Assembly (NCBI GenBank): GCA_019307805.1
Contig: JAFDIX010000004.1
Span: 1 to 18,897, forward strand
DNA length: 18,897 nt
Direction of reading: 5' to 3'
Source of the DNA: Deltaproteobacteria bacterium
Lineage (GTDB): Bacteria > Desulfobacterota > DSM-4660 > Desulfatiglandales > HGW-15
The position numbers were made by a program, and so were the translations under genes. Shown piece after piece: positions 7,317-15,075 of the stretch; position 1 is the first letter of the stretch, and each line of letters starts with the position of its first letter. Below the pieces are notes generated by a model. That model was not told the DNA's origin. It did no database searches and saw only the letters and a program-made list of their open reading frames with translations.

Positions 7317-8993
7317 TTACATCCTCTCCGGCGCATGGATCCCCATAAGATCAAGCCCAATATACAATACCCTTCTCACGGCCCCCGCCAAGAGAAGTCT
7401 GGCATGGCTCACATCACTGTCAGTGGTAACGATTCGGCACTCCGCCTTCTTCGTACCCACGTTGAAATAACGATGGAAAGCAGACGCCAACTCAGTGAGG
7501 TAATAGGTCAAATGATGAGGCTCCAGGTTCCTGGAGATCTCCTCCAAAAGCGGGGGAAATTCCGCCATGAGCCGGATAAGGGTCATCTCCTCTTCCAAGG
7601 CCAGATGGAGTGAAATATCACCCGGTACTTCAGGAAGGGTAATGCCTTCTAAAGCCGCCTTCCGAAAGATACTGCAAATCCGCGCATGGGCATACTGGAC
7701 ATAATATACAGGATTATCACTATCCTTTTTCTTAACCAGTTCGATGTCAAAATCGATGGGCGAATCATGGTTTTTGGTGAGAAATACGAAGCGAACCGCG
7801 TCCACCCCCACCTCCTCCATCAATTCCTTGAGGGTAACATATTGCCCCGCCCTTTTGGACATCTTTATTTCCTGCCCTCCCTTCCAGAGTTTCACCAACT
7901 GGATGAGGAGTATGGAGAGCCATTCATCCGGTAATCCGTTTGTTTGGAGCGCTGCCTTTACCCGCTGGACGTAACCATGGTGGTCAGCCCCCCAGATATT
8001 GACCGCCCTGGTGAAGCCACGCTTCCATTTTTCGAGGTGATAACAGATATCCGAGGCAAAATAGGTGTACTGACCGTCCCCTTTTCTAATCACCCGATCC
8101 TTGTCATCGCCATATTCTTGTGTTTTGATCCAGGTGGCCCCATCCTTTTCATAGACCAGCCCCTTCTCCCTGATCTTCTCCAGGGAAGTCTCCAGAAGAC
8201 CGGTTTGGTGGAGCTCGCTCTCACTGGACCATACATCAAATGGTGTTCGGAACCGGGCCATATCCTGCTTGATCTCGTGGAGCATCTTTTCCTTTCCCAG
8301 CTTCGCACATCTCTCGACGGCCTCCTCCTTCCCCAGATTGCTGAGATCCACTTCCTTTGAAATGTCCTCTGCCAAATCAAAGACATAGCTGCCGTGATAG
8401 CCCTTTTCAGGAAAGGGATAATCAGGTTCCGACATCTGCATCCAGCGCCCGTAGATCGATTCGCCCAGGAGTCTTATCTGCCGGCCTGCATCATTGATAT
8501 AGAACTCGCGCACAACATCATATCCGGTATGGGCAAGGATCCTGCAGAGGGTATCCCCCAGGGCCGCACCCCTCCCATGGCCCAGGTGGAGCGGTCCGGT
8601 TGGATTGGCGCTTACAAACTCCACCACGACCCTCTCCCCTTGGCCCAAACTGCTTCGGCCGTAGTCTCCATCCGATTCCACGACCCCGTAGACGACACCA
8701 CACCACTCCTTCCTGGTGAGGCTGAAATTGATAAAACCCGGGCCTGCAATCTCCACTTTTTCCAGTATTCTATCAATGTCCTGCATCTGTTCTACAAGGA
8801 TACCGGCGATCTCTCTTGGGGGTCTTTTCTGGGAGGCCGCCAGTGTCATAGGGAGATTTGTGGCAAAATGACCGTGCCCCGGATTGTTGGGCACTTCTAT
8901 GGTATAGTCCGGCAGAGGGACAGGGGTCAGACTTCCCAGTTTAAAACACTCCTCCAGGGTCCGGGCCAGGATACGTTTCAATTTTTTCTTCAT
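7317..8993 (-). CDS. argS: Arginine--tRNA ligase
   Basis: ArgS is the class I synthetase that charges tRNA-Arg with arginine in the cytoplasm. The 558-residue length is normal. The N-terminal additional domain (ANPGH-like segment NNPGHGHFATNLPM, 36-49) precedes the HIGH motif, read as HLGHG at 136-140 within FVSANPTGPLHLGHGRGAALGD. The second signature KMSKRAGQYVTL lies near residue 375. The anticodon-binding C-terminal domain ends with DLMGIHAPERM, where such proteins normally stop. The ATG at 8993 overlaps the alr stop by four bases (ATGA), so the two are translationally coupled. Identification is secure. Confidence 0.98.
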   Translation of the reverse strand: MKKKLKRILARTLEECFKLGSLTPVPLPDYTIEVPNNPGHGHFATNLPMTLAASQKRPPREIAGILVEQMQDIDRILEKVEIAGPGFINFSLTRKEWCGVVYGVVESDGDYGRSSLGQGERVVVEFVSANPTGPLHLGHGRGAALGDTLCRILAHTGYDVVREFYINDAGRQIRLLGESIYGRWMQMSEPDYPFPEKGYHGSYVFDLAEDISKEVDLSNLGKEEAVERCAKLGKEKMLHEIKQDMARFRTPFDVWSSESELHQTGLLETSLEKIREKGLVYEKDGATWIKTQEYGDDKDRVIRKGDGQYTYFASDICYHLEKWKRGFTRAVNIWGADHHGYVQRVKAALQTNGLPDEWLSILLIQLVKLWKGGQEIKMSKRAGQYVTLKELMEEVGVDAVRFVFLTKNHDSPIDFDIELVKKKDSDNPVYYVQYAHARICSIFRKAALEGITLPEVPGDISLHLALEEEMTLIRLMAEFPPLLEEISRNLEPHHLTYYLTELASAFHRYFNVGTKKAECRIVTTDSDVSHARLLLAGAVRRVLYIGLDLMGIHAPERM

Positions 8994-10111
8994 TTCAGGT
9001 ATTGCCTCGGGTTCCCGTTACCGATAGAACAAAAGACCTCGTAGGAAATGGTCTCCGCCCAAAAGGCCATGTCATCTCCTCGAATGGTTTCCGCTCCCTG
9101 ATCTCCCAGGAAGACGACCTCATCCCCCGGCAACGCATCTGTCACCCCCTCAAGACTCGCCATGGTCAAATTCATACACACCTTTCCGATAATTTCCACC
9201 TTTTTGCCGCCAATCAATACCATCCCTTTATTGGAAAGACGCCTTGGTAAACCGGCCCCGTATCCTGCAGAAAGCACCGCTATTTTTTGCGGGCCCCTGG
9301 TGATATAGGTGCGCCCGTAACTGACCGCTGTCCCCTCCGGCAGGTTGCGCATATGCAGAACCTGCCCCTTGAAGCCCATGACCGGTTTGAGCACTACCGG
9401 GCTTTGGAATTCCGGCGACGGAAGTCCCCCATACAGCATGATACCCGGTCTTACCATGTCAAAACAGGAATCCCGGTGATTCATAATGCCGGCGCTGTTG
9501 GCAAGGGAATTAAAGGGCAGATCCCATCCCATGGATCGTCCGGCCTTGACGGCTTCGTGAAAAAACTTTATCTGAGTCCGGGTGAATCCTTTCTCAGCCT
9601 CATCCGCCGAAGACAGGTGAGAGACCAGCCCTTCGATGTCGAGTGGCCCATAGGCCCCCACGTCATTCAAAAATATCCCCACATCCCTATGGGGGATTCC
9701 CAGCCTCCCCATGCCCGTATCGACTTTTATTTGGACAGGAATCCGTTTCTCTCTTCTCGCGCCCTCCTCGGCAATGACCTGTGCCATAGCAAGGCGGTAA
9801 ATGACAGGGGTGAGGTCTTTGTCAACCACCTCCCGGGCATCCTCTCTGGTCTGTATTCCTGAAAGAATGACAATGGGGCCCCCTATTCCCGCCTCCCTCA
9901 GTTCCAGGGCCTCCCCGAGCTGCGCAACACCGAGACAGTCCGCTCCGAACTCCCGGAGTGCCCGGGCAACAGGCGCCATCCCATGCCCATAGGCATCTGA
10001 CTTGACAACACCCATAATCCTTGGTCCCGCCCCCACAAGATGCTTGACCTGATTCAGGTTGTGTTGGAGAGCGGAAAGATCGATGGTGACGCTGTTTGGA
10101 TAACTGGTCAT
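8990..10111 (-). CDS. alr: Alanine racemase
   Basis: Alr is a PLP-dependent fold-III enzyme that converts L- to D-alanine for peptidoglycan. The 373 residues contain the cofactor lysine Lys37 in VVKSDAYGHG, DTGMGRLG (131-138), the catalytic tyrosine Tyr265 in TAVSYGRTY, GYGAGLPRRLSN (283-294) and the C-terminal NPRQY. Two usually acidic positions differ from the common pattern: GYxDG reads GYGAG, and the VCMD motif reads VCMN (Asn314). The ATG at 10111 has GGAGG only three bases upstream, a short spacing. It is the first gene of the leftward block and starts opposite a long spacer that must hold its promoter. Family assignment is secure. Confidence 0.96.
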   Translation of the reverse strand: MTSYPNSVTIDLSALQHNLNQVKHLVGAGPRIMGVVKSDAYGHGMAPVARALREFGADCLGVAQLGEALELREAGIGGPIVILSGIQTREDAREVVDKDLTPVIYRLAMAQVIAEEGARREKRIPVQIKVDTGMGRLGIPHRDVGIFLNDVGAYGPLDIEGLVSHLSSADEAEKGFTRTQIKFFHEAVKAGRSMGWDLPFNSLANSAGIMNHRDSCFDMVRPGIMLYGGLPSPEFQSPVVLKPVMGFKGQVLHMRNLPEGTAVSYGRTYITRGPQKIAVLSAGYGAGLPRRLSNKGMVLIGGKKVEIIGKVCMNLTMASLEGVTDALPGDEVVFLGDQGAETIRGDDMAFWAETISYEVFCSIGNGNPRQYLK

Positions 10112-10571
10112 GGCCCTCCAGTGTGTTGCCCCGGGAATACCTATAAATATTACAATAACGATATTAGAAATATGCCCATGCCGGGTATAAAAGTAATCAC
10201 ATTGTTAAAGATTTATCTGGGACACCACACTAGGAGCGCACCCCCATATCAATTTTGATAATCTTAACAGGCTACCTGATACAGCAATATTTTTCAAGAA
10301 TTATCTGGTTGTTGAGATGGCCGGGTTGACACTCCAACGGGCTGAAACTATGATAGATTTGTTTATTACCGTCACGTTAGGATCGAAGCGCAATGTTGCC
10401 CGGACAGGTTTTAGGTTTTGGAGAAGAAAGACCCCGGCCGGGATGGAACCCCGGATTAGCGGGAAGCATAATTTACCGGTACTCCGGCACTCCGATCAAT
10501 CCGTCCTTCTCGGCACCAACAGCGGGTTCTCCCTATTTATTGCCAATGCGCGGGCAGGGGGGTGTGTGGCC
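10112..10571. other. Divergent spacer between alr and the DUF2065 gene
   Basis: These 460 bases contain no gene I can support. The half next to alr (about 10135-10265) is AT-rich, with short inverted pieces such as AATAT (10146-10150) and ATATT (10161-10165), and probably holds the alr promoter. The other half is GC-richer and includes a perfect CCCGGCCGGG palindrome (10433-10442). A forward frame is open from 10317 into the DUF2065 gene, but its first 85 residues look like non-coding sequence. No tRNA, preQ1 riboswitch, SRP RNA, tmRNA or 6S RNA signature was recognised. Confidence 0.5.
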
Positions 10572-10757
10572 ATGAAATTGTTTTTCTGCCTTCTCGGGCT
10601 TGTTCTCGTGATAGAGGGACTTCCCTATTTTGCCTTCCCGGACAGGATGAAAAGCTGGATTGGCAAAATCCAGGAAATCCCCGACAGCCAATTGCGAACC
10701 ATGGGATTTTTTGCCATGTGTACAGGGCTGGTACTGGTCTACATCTTTAAATCATAA
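10572..10757 (+). CDS. Small membrane protein of the DUF2065 (YjeT) family
   Basis: This is a 61-residue protein of unknown function. It has two hydrophobic segments, MKLFFCLLGLVLVIEGLPYF (1-20) and MGFFAMCTGLVLVYIF (44-59), joined by a loop with DRMKSWIGKIQEIPDSQLR. The LVLVIEGLPYF start, the PDRMK and IPDSQLR pieces and the final membrane segment match the DUF2065 family, which includes E. coli YjeT. The ATG at 10572 has AGGGGGG nine bases upstream. The reading frame stays open to 10317, but the longer version would add 85 non-family residues and is unlikely. It precedes queA by about 60 bases. Membrane location is inferred from hydrophobicity; no function is proposed. Confidence 0.82.
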   Translation: MKLFFCLLGLVLVIEGLPYFAFPDRMKSWIGKIQEIPDSQLRTMGFFAMCTGLVLVYIFKS

Positions 10758-10763
10758 AATCGT

Positions 10764-10792
10764 TTGACTTTGGACCCCAATTTATTTAACTT
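10764..10792 (+). promoter_or_regulatory. Possible promoter before queA
   Basis: TTGACT (10764-10769) and TAACTT (10787-10792) are separated by exactly 17 bases in the gap before queA. The -35 is good and the -10 weak. If used, it would drive the queA-tgt-yajC-secDF block independently of the DUF2065 gene. Confidence 0.3.
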
Positions 10793-10816
10793 ACGCCACT
10801 TAACAAAACGGGCTTG

Positions 10817-11872
10817 ATGTTCGATATTGAGGATTATAACTACGACCTACCTGAAGAATTAATTGCACAGGTTCCCGCTTCGAGCCGCGACAGTTCGCGT
10901 CTCCTCGTTGTGGAACGATTCCAGGCTTCGGTTTTAGATCATCATTTTTTCGACCTTCCCCGCTTGTTGAAGCCCGGTGATCTCCTGGCAGTCAATAACA
11001 CCCGGGTTGTGCCAGCCAGACTATCCGGCCGCAAGGAAAGTGGTGGGCGCATCGAGCTATTGGTTCTGGAGCACCCTGAATCTGAGGGCACTGCATCCAA
11101 TACCAGGTGGTGTCTGGCGAAATCCTCCAAGCGCCCCAGGGTGGGAAGCCGTCTGCTCTTTGATAGTGATGTCTCAGGTTTGGTAGAGGAGCGGGGGGAG
11201 AAGGGTCTCATAAAGATTACATTCGAGGGTCTCTCGTCCATTGATCTCTTACTCGAAGAACAGGGGGTGACACCGCTGCCGCCCTATATCAAGAGGGATG
11301 CCGAGGACCCGCGGTCACCCATGGACAGGGAGCGGTATCAGACCATATTTTCCAGGCCGAAGGGCGCCGTTGCAGCCCCGACGGCAGGTCTGCACTTCAC
11401 GGGTTCACTCATCGCGGAGCTTGAAGCGAGAGATATCTCCCTCGTTGAGATCACCCTGCATGTGGGATACGGCACGTTCCGTCCGGTCATGGTCCGGGAT
11501 ATCCGAAAGCACAGTGTTGGGGAGGAGCGTTATATCGTGGACCCCGATACGGCCGATACCATTAACCGTGCCAAGGGGGAAGGAAGACGGGTCATTGCAG
11601 TAGGTACCACCGTGGTGCGTACTCTGGAAACACTTGCAGGGAATGGCGGTGACATCTCCCCCGGAGAGGGAACGACAAATCTTCTCATTGTCCCGGGTCA
11701 TCCTTTCAAGGTCATTGACGGGATGATTACCAATTTTCATTTACCCAGGTCTTCTTTGCTCTTCCTTGTATCCGCTTTTGCCGGGCAGGGCCTCATCAAG
11801 AAGGCCTATGAATGGGCACTTGAAAAGAAATACAGGTTTTACAGTTACGGGGACGCCATGTTGATTGTCTAA
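10817..11872 (+). CDS. queA: S-adenosylmethionine:tRNA ribosyltransferase-isomerase QueA
   Basis: QueA transfers and rearranges the ribosyl part of S-adenosylmethionine onto 7-aminomethyl-7-deazaguanine in tRNA, giving epoxyqueuosine. The protein has 351 residues from the ATG. It shows the family start MFDIEDYNYDLPEELIAQVP, the DLLAVNNTRVVPARL segment, PTAGLHFT near residue 188, HVGYGTFRPV, and TNFHLPRSSLLFLVSAFAG near the C terminus. A TTG lies directly before the ATG, so the start could be one codon earlier. The ribosome-binding site is weak. It stands immediately upstream of tgt, which acts one step earlier in the same pathway. Identification is secure. Confidence 0.98.
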   Translation: MFDIEDYNYDLPEELIAQVPASSRDSSRLLVVERFQASVLDHHFFDLPRLLKPGDLLAVNNTRVVPARLSGRKESGGRIELLVLEHPESEGTASNTRWCLAKSSKRPRVGSRLLFDSDVSGLVEERGEKGLIKITFEGLSSIDLLLEEQGVTPLPPYIKRDAEDPRSPMDRERYQTIFSRPKGAVAAPTAGLHFTGSLIAELEARDISLVEITLHVGYGTFRPVMVRDIRKHSVGEERYIVDPDTADTINRAKGEGRRVIAVGTTVVRTLETLAGNGGDISPGEGTTNLLIVPGHPFKVIDGMITNFHLPRSSLLFLVSAFAGQGLIKKAYEWALEKKYRFYSYGDAMLIV

Positions 11873-11899
11873 AATCCTGGCCTTAAGGACCAGAATTTT
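11871..11899 (+). terminator. Hairpin at the queA-tgt junction, possible terminator or attenuator
   Basis: The 29 bases starting inside the queA stop codon form a near-perfect palindrome: AAAAT, CTGG and C on the left pair with G, CCAG and ATTTT on the right, with two mismatches and a short TTAA-centred loop. The right arm ends in a short T run and could act as an intrinsic terminator or as a partial attenuator, setting the ratio of queA to tgt and the sec genes. The T run is only four bases, so complete termination is doubtful. Confidence 0.4.
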
Positions 11900-11924
11900 A
11901 CAGGGTTAATAAAAGGCAAAGTGA

Positions 11925-13040
11925 TTGGAATTCAGGGTTCTCCATAGGTGCTCCCGGGGGCGGGCAAGGGTCGGAGAAATAGAAACGCCACACGGCACTT
12001 TTGAGACCCCGATTTTCATGCCCGTGGGCACCCAGGGATCGGTGAAGGGCCTTTCCCCCCATGAGCTTGTTGAAACAGGTGTCCGGATTATATTGGCCAA
12101 TACCTACCACCTCTATCTGAGGCCGGGGCATGGTATTGTTGATTCACTGGGCGGTCTGCACAACTTTATGAGCTGGCAGGGACCCATCCTCACCGATAGT
12201 GGCGGTTTTCAGGTATATAGCCTCTCCCGGTTGAGGGATATTTCCGAGGATGGGGTGCATTTCCAGTCCCATCTGGATGGTTCGAGGCATTTCATCGGAC
12301 CCAAAGAGGCCATGGAGATCCAGGAGGCCCTGGGCGCGGATATCATCATGACCTTTGATGAATGTGTCCCCTACCCGGCGGATCATGAGTATGTCTTGAG
12401 CGCCGTAGAACGGACGACCCGGTGGGCCGATATGTGCCTGCAGCACAAAAAAAGGAATGATCAGGCACTCTTTGGTATTGTTCAGGGGGGAATGTATCCT
12501 GATCTCAGGGAAAAAAGCGCCAGGGAATTGGTGCCGATGGATTTCCCGGGCTACGCCCTGGGAGGACTCTCCGTGGGAGAGGATAGTGAAACCAGGCACA
12601 GGGTGATCGAAGAAACCATCGGATTTCTTCCGGAGAATAAACCGGTTTATCTCATGGGTGTGGGAAGGCCGGAGGATATCATCGAGGCTGTCATCCAGGG
12701 GGTGGACATGTTTGATTGCGTCATGCCCACCAGGAACGCCAGAAATGGGACCCTGTTTACATCCAAGGGGAAAATATCCATCAAAAACGCCCGGTACGCC
12801 GATGATAAAGAACCCCTGGATCCGGCCTGTGAATGCTATACCTGCACCCACTACTCCCGGGCCTATCTAAGGCACCTTTTTATGGCAAGGGAACTGCTGG
12901 CCTACAGATTGAACACCATTCACAACCTGTGGTTCTATATGCATTTGATTGAAGGGCTAAAGACTGCTATTAAGAAAGATCAGGTAGAAGAATATGGACG
13001 TCACTTTTACAGGCGTCAGAATCAAGGAGGATTCAAATGA
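11925..13040 (+). CDS. tgt: tRNA-guanine transglycosylase (queuine tRNA-ribosyltransferase)
   Basis: Tgt swaps guanine 34 of tRNAs with GUN anticodons for preQ1, which QueA then modifies. The 371 residues include LTDSGGFQVYSL with the catalytic Asp91, FGIVQGGMYPDLR, YALGGLSVGE, the nucleophile Asp264 in GVDMFDCVMPTRNARNG, and the zinc site Cys302, Cys304, Cys307 and His333 (CECYTC and NTIHN). The start is a TTG at 11925, chosen because EFRVLHRCSRGRARVGEIETPHG matches the usual N terminus and no ATG or GTG lies upstream in frame; the ribosome-binding site is weak (AAGG). The stop overlaps the yajC start. All key residues are present. Confidence 0.98.
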   Translation: MEFRVLHRCSRGRARVGEIETPHGTFETPIFMPVGTQGSVKGLSPHELVETGVRIILANTYHLYLRPGHGIVDSLGGLHNFMSWQGPILTDSGGFQVYSLSRLRDISEDGVHFQSHLDGSRHFIGPKEAMEIQEALGADIIMTFDECVPYPADHEYVLSAVERTTRWADMCLQHKKRNDQALFGIVQGGMYPDLREKSARELVPMDFPGYALGGLSVGEDSETRHRVIEETIGFLPENKPVYLMGVGRPEDIIEAVIQGVDMFDCVMPTRNARNGTLFTSKGKISIKNARYADDKEPLDPACECYTCTHYSRAYLRHLFMARELLAYRLNTIHNLWFYMHLIEGLKTAIKKDQVEEYGRHFYRRQNQGGFK

Positions 13041-13354
13041 TTGATTTGGCTTATGCGATGACCGGTGGTTCCAGTGGTGGACAGGGGGGAGGCCTTGGAG
13101 CCTTTGTGCCCCTTATCCTGATGTTTGCTATTTTTTATTTTTTACTCATTCGGCCCCAACAAAAAAAGGCGAAGGCTCACAAGGCCATGCTCTCCGCCGT
13201 GAAGAAAGGGGACCGGGTCGTCAGTTCGGGAGGTCTCCATGGCGTGATTACCGGTTTGAGCGATGAGGTTGTCACCATGGAAATCGCACCCAAAATCCGG
13301 GTAAAGGTTTCCAGGGGATCTATAGCGGGGATCATGGGGAGTCCGGAAAACTAG
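13037..13354 (+). CDS. yajC: Preprotein translocase subunit YajC
   Basis: YajC is a small inner-membrane protein that copurifies with SecDF and aids the SecYEG channel. The 105 residues have a glycine-rich N-terminal stretch, one membrane helix (LGAFVPLILMFAIFYFLLI), the diagnostic RPQQKKAKAHKAML, and a small cytoplasmic domain with KKGDRVVSSGGLHGVITG. The ATG at 13037 overlaps the tgt TGA and has AAGGAGG seven bases upstream, so translation is coupled. The tgt-yajC-secD-secF order is widespread in Gram-negative bacteria. Confidence 0.97.
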   Translation: MIDLAYAMTGGSSGGQGGGLGAFVPLILMFAIFYFLLIRPQQKKAKAHKAMLSAVKKGDRVVSSGGLHGVITGLSDEVVTMEIAPKIRVKVSRGSIAGIMGSPEN

Positions 13355-13431
13355 TTCCCTTTTTCTATGGACCCGCGGTGTTGCCTTAAAATTCCGTCCC
13401 ATATAGTTGACGCATATTGTCATGAGTCGTT

Positions 13432-13446
13432 AAGGAGCAGAAAGTG
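13432..13446 (+). promoter_or_regulatory. Ribosome-binding site and GTG start of secD
   Basis: AAGGAG (13432-13437) lies six bases before the GTG at 13444. It is the only good initiation signal in the 89-base yajC-secD gap and fixes the non-ATG start. Confidence 0.65.
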
Positions 13447-15045
13447 GTAAAAAATCTGAGCTGGCGCGGAGCCATAGCCGCAATACTCATTCTGGGAGCA
13501 TTCATCTATCTCGTCCCTTCACTCGGTGGCACCCTTCCCAACTGGTGGTCATCGTTGCTTCCAAAGGATAAGATTCACCTCGGACTGGACCTCCAGGGGG
13601 GCATGCATCTCGTCCTGGAAGTGGAGGTGAACAAGGCGGTGGAAAGCAGCCTGGAGAGAATCATAGAGGAGATGCGGCAGGATTTGCGCAAGAAGAAGAT
13701 CAGATATCTTGAACTCAAACGTGAGGGCACCAAGGGGATCATCCTGACCCTCATGAGAGCAGAGGACAAGACAAAGCTTCAGGACCTTATAGATGAGCAG
13801 TTCCCCGACTTCAGCGTCGTGAAAGGGCCCCAGCGGGAAGAGGGGGTCTCTCTCCTGCTCACCATGAGTGATGCGGCCAGGAGTAACATCAAGCAAATGG
13901 CTGCGGATCAGGCACTGGAGACCATTCGAAACCGTATCGACCAGTTCGGGGTGCTTGAACCGGATATCAGGCCCCAGGAAGGTTTCAGGATCCTCATCCA
14001 GCTTCCGGGGATCAAGGACCCGGACAGGGCCATCGAACTTATCGGCAAGACCGCCCTGCTGGAATTCAAGCTGGTCGATGATGAGAACAGTCTCGAGGCA
14101 GCGCTCCAGGGCAACATCCCGGCGGGTAGCGAGATTCTCTACCAGATTTCGATTGACAAGGAAACAGGGGCCAGGAGAAAGATTCCCTTTCTCCTCAAAA
14201 AGAGAACCCTTCTCACCGGGGAATATCTCACAGACGCCCGGGTACAAATTGAAAGCCAGTTCAGTGAATCCTATGTCTCCCTGACCTTTGATGCCCGGGG
14301 AGCAAGGCTCTTTGAGAGGATTACCGGAGCGAACATCGAAAAGCGCCTGGCCATCGTACTCGACAACAATGTGGAATCCGCCCCGGTCATACGGGACAAG
14401 ATCCCCGGGGGCAGGGCCCAGATCACCGGAAGCTTCTCCATGGATGAGGCACGGGACCTGGCCATTGTCCTGCGGGCCGGCGCCCTTCCAGCGCCGGTCA
14501 AGATCCTGGAGGAGAGGACGGTGGGGCCTTCTCTGGGACGTGACTCCATTGAACAGGGACGCAACTCCATGGTCATAGGGGGCCTGGTGGTCGTATGCTT
14601 TATGATCCTTTACTACGGCCTCTCCGGCCTTATTGCCAATGTCGCCCTCCTGCTGAACATTCTTTTTATTATGGCGGGCCTGGCCTTTTTCGGGGCCACC
14701 CTCACCCTTCCCGGGATCGGGGGGATTATCCTGACCATTGGAATGGCGGTGGATGCCAATGTCCTTATCTTCGAACGAATCCGTGAAGAATTGAGGCTGG
14801 GCAAGCCTCCCCGGGCAGCCATTGAGGGGGGATATGCCAAGGCGTTGGTCACTATTCTGGATGCCAATGTGACGACATTTATTGTAGCACTGGTGTTATT
14901 CCAGTTCGGAACAGGTCCTGTCAGGGGATTTGCAGTAACCCTCAGTATCGGTATTATCGCCAGCTTCGTCACCGCTGTTTTCATGACCAGAATCATCTTC
15001 GATTATCTCTTTATTACGAGAAGATGGAAAAAAATCAGCATCTAG
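13444..15045 (+). CDS. secD: Protein translocase subunit SecD
   Basis: SecD, with SecF, forms an RND-type inner-membrane complex that uses the proton gradient to pull proteins through the Sec channel on the periplasmic side. The 533 residues have a first membrane helix (10-27), the conserved LGLDLQGGMHLVLEV (46-60), and a large periplasmic region with the ADQALETIRNRIDQFGVLEP repeat domain. Five further membrane helices run from about 385 to 525, with the proton-path motif GMAVDANVLIFERIREEL (Asp437). The head region and membrane pattern are full length. It starts with GTG, and 30 bases separate it from secF. Confidence 0.98.
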   Translation: MVKNLSWRGAIAAILILGAFIYLVPSLGGTLPNWWSSLLPKDKIHLGLDLQGGMHLVLEVEVNKAVESSLERIIEEMRQDLRKKKIRYLELKREGTKGIILTLMRAEDKTKLQDLIDEQFPDFSVVKGPQREEGVSLLLTMSDAARSNIKQMAADQALETIRNRIDQFGVLEPDIRPQEGFRILIQLPGIKDPDRAIELIGKTALLEFKLVDDENSLEAALQGNIPAGSEILYQISIDKETGARRKIPFLLKKRTLLTGEYLTDARVQIESQFSESYVSLTFDARGARLFERITGANIEKRLAIVLDNNVESAPVIRDKIPGGRAQITGSFSMDEARDLAIVLRAGALPAPVKILEERTVGPSLGRDSIEQGRNSMVIGGLVVVCFMILYYGLSGLIANVALLLNILFIMAGLAFFGATLTLPGIGGIILTIGMAVDANVLIFERIREELRLGKPPRAAIEGGYAKALVTILDANVTTFIVALVLFQFGTGPVRGFAVTLSIGIIASFVTAVFMTRIIFDYLFITRRWKKISI

Positions 15046-15075
15046 CATGCTGACAGAGGAAAATAGGAAATTTCC

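Noticed and set aside
10317..10571. N-terminal extension of the DUF2065 protein
   Set aside because: The extra 85 residues are unlike any family I know, and the internal ATG at 10572 has a good ribosome-binding site and gives the typical family length.
10758..10816. preQ1 riboswitch before queA-tgt
   Set aside because: Queuosine genes can be under preQ1 control, but no preQ1-I stem with an A-rich tail, nor a type II layout, could be drawn here.
12144..12851. Minus-strand open frame of 235 codons opposite tgt
   Set aside because: It is fully antisense to a well-conserved gene, has no recognisable domain and no ribosome-binding site of note.
13355..13443. Promoter for secD in the yajC-secD gap (TTGACG near 13407)
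   Set aside because: No acceptable -10 sequence occurs at the right distance, so readthrough from upstream is the simpler reading.
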